Below are positions 54,005 through 64,000 of a stretch of 64,000 nt of DNA, one piece after another. The stretch covers positions 1 through 64,000 of the forward strand of contig JAIVFJ010000100.1 of the NCBI GenBank assembly GCA_025765615.1. The letters run 5' to 3'. Each line of letters starts with the position of its first letter. The stretch's first letter is position 1. The position numbers and the translations under genes are program-made. Origin of the DNA: Zopfochytrium polystomum. Lineage: Eukaryota; Chytridiomycota; Chytridiomycetes; Chytridiales; Chytridiaceae. The notes under the pieces are model-generated. The model saw nothing but the letters and a program-made list of their open reading frames with translations. It was not told where the DNA came from and searched no databases.

Positions 54005-54262
54005 ATCGAATGGATCCGTCAGTCTTACGTATATTATTGTTTAATAAATTATTGGAAATTTGCCCGTTTTACATTCATTTTGTTTGTAGCCACAGACCTC
54101 TCTTCAAGAGCAACGATGAAGGTGAAAAAACATTTGGCTGTCTTCCTCAAGTCCCATTCTTTCAGACATCAATTGTTCAAACCCGTCACGGCTAACTCCC
54201 TTTTCATATTCGACCTCTATTCACGCGATCAAACAAAGAAAATAATTCGCAATTCCCATCCC

Positions 54263-57200
54263 TCAGTGCACAATAGTAACGGCAGCCTCAATCACGTCGT
54301 AGTTACTGTCTCCCGTTGCGCCGACCCGCCCAAACATTTTGAGCGCCTTCGCCTTGATCGAGTACGTCCCCGCTGGCACCCTCACCACCGTACCATTCGC
54401 GGCGCCCCGGGGCCCGACGACCACGTCCCCATACCAATACTTCAGCGGCGGCGGGAAGATCGACTGCACAGTCGACACGTACGTGTTCCGCGGCAAATAC
54501 CCTTCGAACCGCATCGGCGTCTTCTTCGCGCCGGCCTGCCCAACCGCGAGCCCCAGCTCCTTAGCGTGCAAGTCGAACCCGAGCGCCGCCAGCGCCTTCC
54601 TCGTCTCGGCCTCCGCGTCGCCGCCGGCGTGCGCCACGGTGTACTCGACGAAGCGGCACGTCGCGGACATGGTGTTGCTCATGACCACCGGCGTCTTTGT
54701 GACGTTGACCGCCGTGGGGGGCGTCGGCAGCGGCGTCCCGTACGTGTACGACTGCGGCCCGGCCAGCCGGTACAGGTTGGCGACCAGAGTCGGGGAGCGC
54801 TGCGCAAAGACGGCTCGCGTCGTCCAGTCGCCTGCGACGCCGGCGTACGGCACGGTGACGACGGCGGAGGAGCGCGGGTTGGTGACGCTGATGTAGCCGT
54901 TGTAGATAGGCAGGAGCGACGGGTCTGCGTTCGCGGGTGGGGTGAAGTGGGCGTTAATGGTGCGGTTGGAGTGCGCCTTGATGGTGATGGTTTTGGTGGT
55001 CTGGGTGTCGCCGTCGAAGGTTACTTTCTGTGAGAATCGGAGGGTAAAAGGAATTTAGTTTGGAGGCTGTTGCGAGATGAAAAAAGGGTGGAGTTATCGT
55101 CCTACGTACTGCGTAGTCTGCGGTGTAGTTTGAGTTGATTTGAACCATGTCGTCGCCCTTGTTCATCCAGTTGACCATGGCTGCTCCGATAGACGAAACC
55201 GTGTAGTCGACGTCCGTGTCAAAGTCGTTTGCGATGGTCAACGTGTAGTGCTGGTGCATTCGCACGGTGTCATTGAGCGACAGCGACGGCGGGGTGACGG
55301 TGGTGTTTGACGTCACCGCGTCGTAGATTTGAACCAGGCCGGCACCTTGGCGTGCCGGAGCGTCCACGAGAGTCGACTGGGAGATGTTGACGGGGCGCGC
55401 GGTGTTCATGAGCCTTGTTTTTACAGCTTCGAAGGACTGTTTGCCTTTTGCTTCGAGGAGCAGGGCGATGGCGCCGGCGACGTAGGGTGCAGACATGGAC
55501 GTACCTGCGGATTGGCAGCGGGAGTGCGAAGTTTTAGCTATTCATAGGACGCGAAGGTATGGCAGAACGCGTGGAGTTTTAGCCGCCTGAAACTCACCAG
55601 ACTTTACAGCATAGTTTGAATCAAACAAGTTCAGCTTCCGCGCCTGCGGCGAGATCGCGCTGAGCACCCTGTTACCGACCCCTCCAATGTCCGGCTTGAG
55701 CAAAAGGTCTGGCGTCAAGCCACCCGAGGAGTAGAAAGCGACAGTGCCTGCAGTCGGCGAGTCGATCTGGACCGACGTGTTCGTAACGGTCAAGTTGAAT
55801 TTCTGTCCCGACACCGTGTAGTTGAAGATGCGCGAGCCGGTTGCAAAGTCAAAGGACGCGGACGGGATCTGCAGATTGCCGACGATGCCAACCGTGCTGT
55901 CCACGCCCGGAGGGAAAACGACGAGGCAGTAGGAGTAACCGCGAGAGAAGGCGTTGCTGGAAGAGATTTGAGAGTGAGGAAGTTCAGATTGCTTAACCAG
56001 TTCCTCCTTTTGAAGTACCTGCACTGTTTGGTGGTGCCGCAGGACGGCAGAGCATTGTAATACAAGATCAGACCCAGCCCTTTTGACGTTGCATTTCGAA
56101 TGTTGCCGGCAACGCATCCGTCGTTCGGTGCATTCAATGCGATTGCACTGTCATCTGTTAAGCAACCGCTTCCGTTAGCTATTCGCAATTCATCCTTCCC
56201 ATCATTTTTTGAACTCAACTGTTGACGACCAGGGAGGTTTGATCGAACGACCGCGGGAACCCGAAGGAGTGGTTCGCGGTTGCCGGCGAGAACGAAATGG
56301 GCGCGTCGTCCAGGAACCCGCGGAACTGAAGGACGGTAGGGCTGTCGAACGCGGCCACGCCAAAGCCGTGCTCGGCGTTGGCCGGGCTGGATGCGGCCCA
56401 GTAGCCGCCTTCGTTGTCGTTACCGTTGGAGGTGACAACGATGACGCCTGTGGAGGAACACGGGATGGAAGTTCAGTTTGCCGCGAGCACATGGACGAAC
56501 GAACTCACCCGCCGCGGACACGCGCTCGACCGCGACAGACGCGATGTAATCCGAAAACGAAGGGCCGACTCCCAGGGACATGTTGATGACGTCCGCGCCG
56601 TCCGCGGCGGCCATGTATATCGCGTTGCTGATGACGTCAAACGCAGTGGCACCGGTGCAGCCAAACACGCGGTAGGCACCGAGAGTTGCGCCGGGCGCGA
56701 CACCCGTCCAGGGGACGGGCGGCGCCCACTCCGGGTCCGTGATGGACGACGCGTCGCCCGCGACGATCCCGGACACATGGGAGCCGTGAGCGGCTGTCGA
56801 GCAGTTGTCAATTGGGTCGGCGTCTGGCTTGAGGCGCGCAGCGGTGCCATCAAAGATGTCGCCGACGAGATCGTAGCCGAAGGCTACCTTGTAGCCAGGA
56901 CCAAATCCTGTATTTCGGGGAGCGCGGGTGACACTGTGGCAGTAAGATCAAGTGGGGCAGCATAGGATTCATGTCAAGCAAACTTGCCTCCGCCGAGCGC
57001 AGGATGCAAGTAGTAAGTGCCCATGTCGATGACGGCAACCTTGACCCCCTTTCCGGTAAGGCCAAGCTTGTTTCTGGCATCGTTGACTCCTTTTTTGTTC
57101 GGTATCAGCTGATGCGTAAACATAAACCAAACAATCAATCAACCCTCCCTCACCGGTTGCTATATGAATCTTCTCAGCCGCAGCAGCCGACGCTGCCGTC

Positions 57201-57706
57201 GCCGCCTCGACGGTCATAGCGGCAGGTCTCGGCACCTCCCCAACGGGCCAGAAGTTCAAGATTGGCAAGCTGGCGACGACGTCGGTCAAGTTCCTGTCCC
57301 CGGCGAGCTCGAAAGACACGGCGTTCATGAACGGCGTCTGCACCGTCGTTCGCACGGTGACGTTCGCGGACGGGATGCCGGCGGCAGCGAGGCTGGCGAG
57401 AACGTGCGCCACGGGGTCGCCTTGGTCTGGGAGTGAGGGGGGGAGGGAGGCGTTGCGTTCAGCTGTAAACCCCACCAACTGATAACGGCTAAAATTGAAC
57501 GAACCGGCGCTGGTCTCGACGTAAAAGGTGTTTGGAAGGAGGGCGGCGGGGGCGGGCTGAGTGGGCAGGGTTGCGGCGGTGTCGGGAGGCGGCGGCGCAG
57601 TGGGGTCCGTCGAGTCCGAGGGGAAGGCGGCGGCGAGGGGGGCGGTGAAGGCGGTGAAGGCGGCGAGGGCCGCCGCGGTGACGGTCGCGGCAGCGGCGAC
57701 GAGCAT
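54263..57706 (-). CDS. Secreted subtilisin-family serine protease (peptidase S8) with PA-like insert and Fn3-like tail
   Basis: Extracellular endopeptidase. Eight exons: 57706-57154, 57089-56988, 56907-56509, 56447-56220, 56154-56019, 55956-55598, 55504-55110 and 55027-54263, exactly 979 codons (978 residues). A signal peptide (MLVAAAATVTAAALAAFTAF, about 1-25) is followed by an inhibitor-I9-like propeptide (FYVETSAGSFNFSRYQ). The triad is Asp206 (VKVAVIDMGTYYLHPALGGG), His259 (STAAHGSHVSGIVAG) and Ser595 (GTSMSAPYVAGAIALLLEA); NMSLG and SNGNDNEGGYWAA are also typical. The roughly 200-residue insert between His and Ser regions (ILYYNALPSCG area) fits a PA domain. The C-terminal part has beta-rich Fn3-like sequence. 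Intron 2 (56987-56908) uses a GC donor (GCAAGT); GT alternatives break the conserved LGGGFGPGYKVAFGYD. Confidence 0.93.
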
Positions 57707-57965
57707 GGTTGGCCGAAGTGGAACAGCGAAAATTTTCTTAAGCAAAAGAAAACGATAAAGATGCGCATCTCTTGAAGAAACACGCTGCATGGCCATATAT
57801 GGCAGGCGGGGTGGCTGTGGGCTGCGCTTGTCTTCCATCCGTTTTTTTAATTATCAGAAAGGGAGACAAAACGAATGGCCCCAAAACCCAATGCCAGCCA
57901 ATCGCGGCACAATCCATCCGTCCCGCCTGTTTTTCCCCCGACAGCGACGCGGCAGGGGGTGGAAC

Positions 57966-58029
57966 TGCACACAAACGCACACACACACACACACACACAC
58001 CCACACACACACCCACACACACACACACA
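57966..58029. repeat. (CA)n microsatellite
   Basis: CA dinucleotide run with CCCA interruptions, just upstream of the subtilisin start (its promoter side). Confidence 0.95.
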
Positions 58030-58369
58030 ACCTGCAATAATTTTTTTCCCTGGGCGTGACATTCAATCAAATATTCAATGATTTTGATTGTGATGATGAT
58101 GACGTCCGTGCCGCTTCTGCGGTCTGACAACACCCCCTTTTCATCAGTGCCACGCGACGAAGCACGACCAGTGGGTCGCTGGATTGAATGATCGAGTGCA
58201 AATCTACCTTGCGACGCCGAACACGCCCAAAGCACTGCCGGGGTCGCGGCTCACCATATATCCTTGCTCACCATCGTTGCCGCTTCCAGAAACAACAAAC
58301 TACTCCCGCAGCGCTCACACGGTTGATTGCAGCAGCTTCGGCTGATCGGCCCATCTCCAGTGCTTATGG

Positions 58370-58740
58370 TGGTGGTGCCGCCCAACAAGTGCAAAATAGA
58401 TTAGCTAGCTGCAGCCATTCCTTCGCCAAAGCACCATAACGGTGAGACGGTGAGTATTCAGACCTTAAATTGATGACATCAGCACCATCAGCTGCAGCTT
58501 GGTGGATGGCAGCGAAAAGTGACGTCATTGTAGCCATTGTCGCCGGTGGATCCAAAGAGGCGGTTAGCGTCAAGTGTCACGTCGGGAGCCACGCCGCTCC
58601 AAGGGAAATGGGGAACAAAGCCTGGGGGGCAATGTTTAGCGCGGGGCACGCGATGATTCCGGCCACGGACGTGCCATGCGAACTTTCTGAACAGTTGTCG
58701 ATGGGATCGGCGTCCGGCTGACTGCTGGGTTCGCTGCGTT
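58370..58740 (-). pseudogene. Subtilisin remnant, catalytic-His region
   Basis: Minus strand: DADPIDNCSESSHGTSVAGI (His motif) is followed in another frame by SLFAAIHQAAADGADVINL, matching AIYMAAADGADVINMSLG of the intact gene. It has frame breaks and no signal peptide, Asp or Ser regions nearby. It lies upstream of the intact gene on the same strand. Confidence 0.75.
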
Positions 58741-59104
58741 GTAGCCCTAAAAATTGAAGAGGCAAGTCACTTAGGCAAACTCTGCAAATCTCAATTTTTT
58801 ACATGAAACTTACAAGTAGAAATGTATGGCGTAATGCTGCAAAATGGAGACTGCGCGTAAAGGTCTACAGCATTTAATTTGATGGCTTTATGTCGAAAAC
58901 TCCAATCAATCAGATCGTTTTTTTGTGCCAAAAAGTGATATTTTTTGAACTGAAACTGTCGTGGCGAGTCCTTATTCAATGGCGTGTTATAGTTTTATAG
59001 ATTGTTATTTGAGTTGAAATGCTTCTAAGCGGTGCATCGCCTTCAAGCGAAGCTTATTATCACTAGCCGGGAGGTTAGGGTTGGGACCCGCGAGGACCCT
59101 CCCG

Positions 59105-59530
59105 TTCCAGCTTTTCACCCACGGTTTGTGCACGTTCTGCGCCTCTGTCGGCGAGTTGCGCTTGCCCACGCGACACCAAGTCGATCCTGGGCGTCGCCGA
59201 TAAGGCCACAGACCCTTGGTTGCGGCTGTGTCCGACGCCCATCTTGTTCAGCTGGTTCTTTATCGTCTCGTTGCTGCCGGCGTACACGACCTCGACGTAG
59301 CTGTACGTGGATGGCGGTGTCGTTGGCGTCCTTGTACCCCGAGAAAATGGGATAAGGAGGCCGTTGTTGGACGGCTGGGTGACCTTGACGTTGATCTGGG
59401 CCGCCCGAACCACGGTGGTGAAGACGGCCTCCTTTTGGTTGCCGAACCCAAGGGACGCGTAATTCTTGGTAAAGTTAGTGTTTGCGACTGGCTGGATAAT
59501 AAAGTTCTCATCCATTGTACATGTAAACCC
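59105..59530 (-). pseudogene. Subtilisin remnant, C-terminal domain
   Basis: Reads FTKNYASLGFGNQKEAVFTT, then INVKVTQPSNNGLLIPFS and VEVVYAGSNETIKNQLNKMG. These are comparable in order to the intact protein's KAHSNRTINAHFTPPANADP, LLPIYNGYIS and VEYTVAHAGGDAEAETRKAL. On the minus strand it sits 5' of the catalytic remnant, so the two pieces are not collinear parts of one gene. Confidence 0.5.
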
Positions 59531-60029
59531 CCTTTTCTTGTTTGGGGCAGTAGCGGAACCGGAGCAGAGGCGCACAGATCTGTCAAAATGAAGATGCGGC
59601 GACAATTCAACTGCGCGCAGACGGAGATGAGAGTTCTCCGTCAGTCGGACGGCCCACGGAAGAGAGCTTCGACAGGTAATAACTGCTGCAAGCGAGCGGC
59701 ACAATGCAGGTTTTAGCCTGCAGCCCAAACGCAAACTGTCGGACTCCAGCCCAGTTCGGCTTATTTTCGCCCCAGGTCGAGTTACAAATGGATTCTGTTT
59801 TGGATGAGCGGGCCCAAAAGCAGCCGCAGCTTTTGTAAGGAGCAACGGGCGTGGCTGTTGTGCGGTGGCGGTTTGAGTATTACCGCAGTGTGCGCCCAGA
59901 GCCGCACGGCAACGGTGGACGTGTCTGAAAGGGAATCTGACTGCGGAGGCTACAGATGGTTCAAGTCGTGGAACACCACAGTACTTAAAAGTTGACTAAT
60001 TGAGTCGACCTGTGTACATTATGTCGAAA

Positions 60030-60076
60030 AGCAGTTTCCGTGCTGGGATTCCAGGTTCGGCCCCTTGCAGGCTTGC
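60030..60076 (+). pseudogene. tRNA-Arg remnant lacking the anticodon arm
   Basis: AGTTTCCGTGCTGG joins directly to GATTCCAGGTTCGGCCCC and GCAGGCTTGCT, aligning to the D-arm, T-arm and 3' acceptor of tRNA-Arg(ACG) with the anticodon arm deleted. Confidence 0.55.
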
Positions 60077-60079
60077 TGC

Positions 60080-61368
60080 CAGTGCCTGCTGCCTTTGTTG
60101 CATACTGCTTGTGCCATGTCACCCATGTTGCGTCACTTGTGGTGTCTCTGGGCAACTGTTTGCCAACCTGCAAGATCAAATACTGTGGCAGGTCGAGACT
60201 GTTTAAAAGGTTTGCCATAGCAAACCCCTCTTTGCTCTGGAAGGCCAGCACAACTACCCTGGAGCCAAAAAAGCTTCGGATGAGAGACAGGTCTTATCTG
60301 AACAAGGCACAGACTCCTTACAGGCTCACATCCTTCCAGCGATACCTTCTACCAGAGTGTCCTACTCCTGTCGCCAGGTTTCAATCGTACCCTGATACTT
60401 GGGAGGGAGACGCACTGCTGGGGTGTGGGTACGGGGGGCTGGCTATGGGAATTGCTGAGGGACTGGCAATACTGGAATCCTTACTATAAACTCTTCACAA
60501 AAAAAAGTACCAAATCCCACTTGGATGCATTGAAAGTGTGTGCGTTCGCATCGACAGAGCAAGCGCGCAAATTTTTCGACTTCCCACGAAAAAAAGGGGC
60601 GCTTGAGCAGTGAGCACTTTGGGTGGTGCCCTTTCCGTCCCGGCGAAGTCGCTTATCCCTCTGGTGAGCAACGTGGACTTAGTAGGTTTCGCCCGGGTGT
60701 GAGCTGGGGCTCGCATCAAACTGTTTGGCTCGGTCCTGGGTGGGGAGACTCTCTTCCATGATACGCTCTCGCTTTCGTCACAGAAATTCAGCTTATCTGG
60801 TGAGCCCTCGCCGTGTGCGCGGAACCCAAGTACCTCGTCAAATAATACACGCTTGTAAACAGAAACCCCACTTTTCCTTTTTTCTTTGGGTCCTTTTTTT
60901 TTTGATGAAGAGCATGTATTTCTTTCACTTTTTTTTTGGGCTGTCGTTTTCCGCATTGCGGAGTCATTGAGGCCGTTTGGTAGTAAGGAGGCGCAAACAA
61001 GAAGAAAAGAAAAGTGCGAAGCGATTGTTGGTTGGGGTAGGAGTTGTGGTGGCAGTGTTTATAGTGATGAGCGTATACGTTATGGATTACATTAGGTGGA
61101 ACATCCCGGGGGGAGGAAGTGTGGCGAAGGGAGCGACGGTGGGTGGAGTGGGATGGTTGGGTGGGAAGTTTGGGGATGTTTCTTCCTTTCAATGAGGCCG
61201 CCGAGATAAGAGAAAGAAGAGAGGGTGAGAGGACGATAAGATGAATGTTTGCGGAACCGAGGGGCCGGTGCCACACACAGACAGACAGACAGACAGAGAG
61301 ACAGACACAAAACACATTGCTGACAAGGTCCGCGGCACCCGGCCCGACCCGCACACGCAGCTTTCCGT
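60080..61368. other. Intergenic, no gene seen
   Basis: Mixed sequence with poly-T at about 60892-60903. A TTG-initiated frame at 60977-61195 predicts one membrane segment but lacks an ATG and shows no homology I can recognise. A CAGA repeat lies near 61276-61300. Confidence 0.45.
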
Positions 61369-61880
61369 TCACAGCCCCCAGTTCGACGGCTTGTAGCTCG
61401 TCCCGTACTGGTTGTTCATCCAATCGCAAATCATCTGCACCGCCTGCTTCTGCGTGATCGTCCCCGCCGACAACTTGTTGTACGCGTCGTTCTCGACCTT
61501 GTCCTTTGCGCCGGCCTCGCTCTGGCCCGTGGGGCCGCGCTGCGGCCACAGGTTCGTGTAGTCGTTCGACCCGCCGATGCCAAGCGGGATCATGTGGTCA
61601 AACTCGACGGAGGAGTACTCGGAGGCGAGGAGACCGTAGTGCGCCGCGACTTGGTCCTTTTCGGACGAGGAGACGGAGCGCTCGCATTTCGCGATGCCGT
61701 AGGCTTGGCCGGAGTAGTGCGGGTCCGAGGGCGTGCAGAGCTTGCCCTTGTGTAGGCGGCGTCGACTTTGGCGGGGATCGTGCGCGGGTAGAGCGAGACG
61801 GGGGCCGCGCGGGCGAGGAGGGTGGTGAGGGCGAGGACGAGGGTGGCGACCAGAGCGAGGGCGAGGGCCGAGCGAGGCAT
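61369..61880 (-). CDS. Secreted HNH-fold nuclease-like protein, one frame break
   Basis: ATG 61880 starts MPRSALALALVATLVLALTT, a signal peptide ending near ARAAP, followed by VSLYPRTIPAKVDAAYT. A one-base slip near 61752 is needed to continue into KGKLCTPSDPHYSGQAYGIA. The core EYSSVEFDHMIPLGIGGSND, then YTNLWPQ, matches the FDHxxPLxxGGSN...NLWPQ pattern of small HNH-type proteins common in bacteria; AKDKVENDAYNKLSAGTITQ and QAVQMICDWM follow as usual. About 165 residues after the join. The catalytic His would be in FDHMI. A role in extracellular nucleic-acid cleavage is inferred from fold resemblance only. Confidence 0.68.
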
Positions 61881-61887
61881 GGTAGGG

Positions 61888-61916
61888 AGTGTGTGTGTGT
61901 GTGTGTGTGTGTGTTA
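61888..61916. repeat. (GT)n microsatellite
   Basis: GTGTGT run just upstream of the secreted HNH gene start. Confidence 0.9.
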
Positions 61917-61979
61917 GTGTGTGGAGCGTGTGTGCTGCGTGCGTGCGCTGCGTGTGATGAGGTCTTTGGCTTGGCTGTT

Positions 61980-62489
61980 TTTTTTTTTTCTTTCCTCTCT
62001 TTTCGACTCTTTTTATTTGTTTGCTTGTTTGTTTGTTTGTCAGACTTATCTTGATTTGGTAAATGAAATGATAGCCAAAAAAAAAAAAAAAAAAAAATCC
62101 TCGTGAGCCACGTGTTTGCTTGTATTTGTTATATGTGCATGATGAAACGAGCAGGGAAAACAATTAATTACATTGGAGCTCCAATGCCGCCGCCGTTTTG
62201 AAGGCGAGACAGACAGAGACAGAGAGAGAGAGAGAGAGAAAGAGCGAGAGGGGGAGAGAGAGAGCGAGAAAACAGACAGAAGAAACAAAACTGAAAAAAA
62301 ATCTAAAAAGACAAACACCAGTGAATTGCTGATTCAACGACAGCAATTCAACGATAGCACGCGTCGCGTGCATGCGATAAACCCATCCAAACGGACCAAT
62401 GGGCGTCGTCGCCCCCCTCGGCTATAGCTGCGCATCGCTTCTTGGCGCTGGAAGGCAGCGGTCACGGCCTCCTCGTAAATCGGGAGACT

Positions 62490-62522
<33 letters not shown>

Positions 62523-63190
62523 CTTTTGGAAGGTGGTAGTATCGATATATTCAACAATTGGTGGTGTGTCAAAGAGCGTGGGGGTTGAAATACATGCAAG
62601 CCTGGTCTTGATCAACAATGACGCTCCGGAGGAAAGCCTCCCAAACCCGACGAAAAAGACGTTCGTACCAAGGGCGTGGCCGCGCCAATCCAAAAGGACA
62701 AAAAGAGGGAAGGGAAAGAGAGCAGCAAGAGAGAAAAGCGAGGAGAGAGGGGGGATAGGAACAAGTAACAAAGAAAAAAAAAATGGAGGGAGGAAAGGTG
62801 AGGATACAATGACTCCACCCAACCATAGAATACATTCAAAACAGGTAAAACGAAGCAAGAAAGAGAAAAAAAAGTGCAGAGCGTGCAAACCAAAGGCGGG
62901 GGAAGAGACTTCCACGGAAAGAATGAAACAGAAGGGGAAACAAAGAGAAGGTACGGGGAAAGGGCAGGGAAACACATATCCAGCACAGAATAAACACATT
63001 TGGCATATGGCGGCTCCCCAATGACGGGAGGGGGGAGCCATAAACAGAGGGGAGGTGGAGCACGTTGGATAAACATACTGAAGAAGGAAGGAGGGGTGGC
63101 AGGTAAACAATCATCGCGCAACGACCGGACTCTCCTCATCATCGCAATCTCATCCACCCCAACTCCCCCATCCTCAAGGGGACAGCAAAT
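61980..63190. other. Low-complexity intergenic region
   Basis: Poly-T at 61979-61989, poly-A at 62078-62097, (GA)n at 62218-62270 and a long poly-T at 62491-62522, then purine-rich A/G sequence to about 62980. Open frames across it are composition artefacts; no gene. Confidence 0.65.
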
Positions 63191-63320
63191 ACCAAGTGAA
63201 CTGGATCCGCGAGTTCACCACACACGGTACATGTCCACGACTTCCTCTGCCTGCGCTCCGTCGTCGTCAACGCCAAGCCCAATGCCACTTGCACCGCCGC
63301 CGCCGCCGCCGAGGGCACCC

Positions 63321-64000
63321 CTACCGTCGCTTCGTGCGTCCATTTCCTCTGGCTCCGCCATCAGCGCGGCCCACGACGCCTACAGTCACACCAGCCGCTG
63401 CGCCCGACGGTCCCGCCGTCGCTGCCGCCGCAGGGACGGCTGACCGCTGCGCGGGTCCTGCGTGGTGCTGCTGCTGCTGCTGCTGGCGTGGCTCTTTGCC
63501 CTTGGCAGCCGTCGATGCAGCATGACTCGGGTTCACGAGGGGTTGCGAGTGTGAGTGCGGTTGCGGCTGGGACGGGCGTAACGGCGCGTTAGGCAGCTGT
63601 TTGGCGGCTGGCTCGGACACACCGTCTGACGTCCCAGGCGGCGGGAGCGACGGCAGTGGCTTCTGCGACGCCATGGAAGACCCGCCCGTCCCGCTCGTCC
63701 CGCCCGCCCCACGCGGTGTCCCAGTCGGCACAGACAGCGCTTCGAGCAAGCGCTGGAGCCTGTCGCGGGACGACGCAGGCTGCTCGCCTGCGGCAGCGGC
63801 AGCTGTTGACGCGGGCGACATAGTGTGCGCGGTGTTGCGGCGGGACACGGGGTGCGGCTTGTAGGGAACGTGGTCCTGGAGCAGCAGCGGCAGTGGATCT
63901 TGGGGAGGGCTGGCCGAGGTGGGATTTCCGTGCGGCCGGAGCTGGTGCTGCTGCTGTGGGTGCTGATGGTGAAGTTGGTGTTGGTGGTGCTGCTGTTGCT
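63321..64000 (-). CDS. Gln/Pro/Ser-rich protein, 3' part (start beyond window)
   Basis: The frame is open from the window edge (QQQHHQHQLHHQHPQQQHQL, then PLPLLLQDHVPYKPHPVSRR) through ASSRDRLQRLLEALSVPTGT, a possible short helix, to polyQ and an Ala/Gly tail ending GRTKRR at 63321. No domain. It may splice before the apparent stop, since Ala/Gly/Arg-rich tails of this sort are often read-through into introns. Probably a disordered regulatory or scaffold protein; no function is assigned. Confidence 0.5.
   Translation of the reverse strand, partial: QQQHHQHQLHHQHPQQQHQLRPHGNPTSASPPQDPLPLLLQDHVPYKPHPVSRRNTAHTMSPASTAAAAAGEQPASSRDRLQRLLEALSVPTGTPRGAGGTSGTGGSSMASQKPLPSLPPPGTSDGVSEPAAKQLPNAPLRPSQPQPHSHSQPLVNPSHAASTAAKGKEPRQQQQQQHHAGPAQRSAVPAAAATAGPSGAAAGVTVGVVGRADGGARGNGRTKRR

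Larger units (their letters stand above)
53060..54010. repeat. Inverted segmental duplication, copy 2 (tRNA-Tyr ... tRNA-Arg)
   Basis: Reverse-complement partner of 30780-31965. Gene order is tRNA-Tyr (+) then tRNA-Arg (-), the mirror of copy 1. Inter-tRNA distance is about 740 bp against about 870 bp in copy 1. Shared non-tRNA landmarks lie at 53073-53085, 53366-53380, 53417-53455 and 53625-53660. Confidence 0.75.

Noticed and set aside
62334..63157. Long Leu/Phe/Ser-rich minus-strand ORFs, membrane-protein-like
   Set aside because: They are reverse complements of purine-rich A/G low-complexity DNA; hydrophobicity follows from T-richness.

Overview
The window is a gene-sparse, intron-bearing eukaryotic nuclear segment. 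GC-rich genes are separated by microsatellites, poly-purine/poly-pyrimidine tracts and transposon debris. Introns are short GT-AG (one GC-AG), and proteins are rich in Ser/Pro/Gln/Ala low complexity. A fungal-type wax-synthase MBOAT, a fungal-style F-box protein, a chromodomain Ty3/gypsy element and a CatSper-like channel (a gene usually tied to motile flagellated cells) together suggest a zoosporic (chytrid-like) fungus. That placement is an inference; no rRNA or other marker is present.

Layout. 0-9 kb: the 3' part of a divergent actin gene, then a minus-strand array of AKR7-type aldo-keto reductase copies in different states of decay (A, B, a small fragment, C, and one intact copy D), with a tRNA-Gly between C and D. 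9.6-12.6 kb: an island holding a 692-codon orphan ORF whose codon use differs from every neighbour. 13.1-21.0 kb: a decayed Ty1/copia element interrupted by a 3.9 kb gypsy chromovirus lacking RT/RNase H and by a 1.8 kb TG...CA element; both insertions have exact 5-bp target duplications. 21-28 kb: a wax-synthase-like acyltransferase, methionine-R-sulfoxide reductase B, a mucin-like membrane protein and a 969-residue Ser/Pro-rich coiled-coil protein. 28.6-31.9 kb: two tRNA-Thr, one tRNA-Arg and one tRNA-Tyr. 33-44 kb, all minus strand: an F-box-like gene, a CatSper-like channel, ribosomal protein uS7 (RPS5, with a 5-nt microexon) and a coiled-coil protein of about 1,675 residues. 45-51.4 kb: sphingolipid delta-4 desaturase, a candidate Cys-rich secreted protein and a polyQ protein. 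53-54 kb: a diverged inverted copy of the tRNA-Tyr/tRNA-Arg block. 54-59.5 kb: an eight-exon secreted subtilisin and two out-of-order subtilisin remnants. 61-64 kb: a secreted HNH-fold protein and the 3' part of a Gln/Pro-rich gene running off the window.

There is no operon-like logic. The lipid genes (wax synthase, ceramide desaturase) are unlinked. Several conserved genes carry single-base frame breaks (actin, channel, coiled-coil, polyQ, F-box, HNH), whereas uS7, MsrB, desaturase, subtilisin and MBOAT read cleanly. Isolated breaks may therefore be assembly indels, while the multiply broken AKR copies look like true decay. Exon borders were worked out by eye and could be off by a base or two. 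The strongest candidates for something undescribed are the orphan ORF island, the uS7 microexon, and the CatSper-like channel in a probable fungus.
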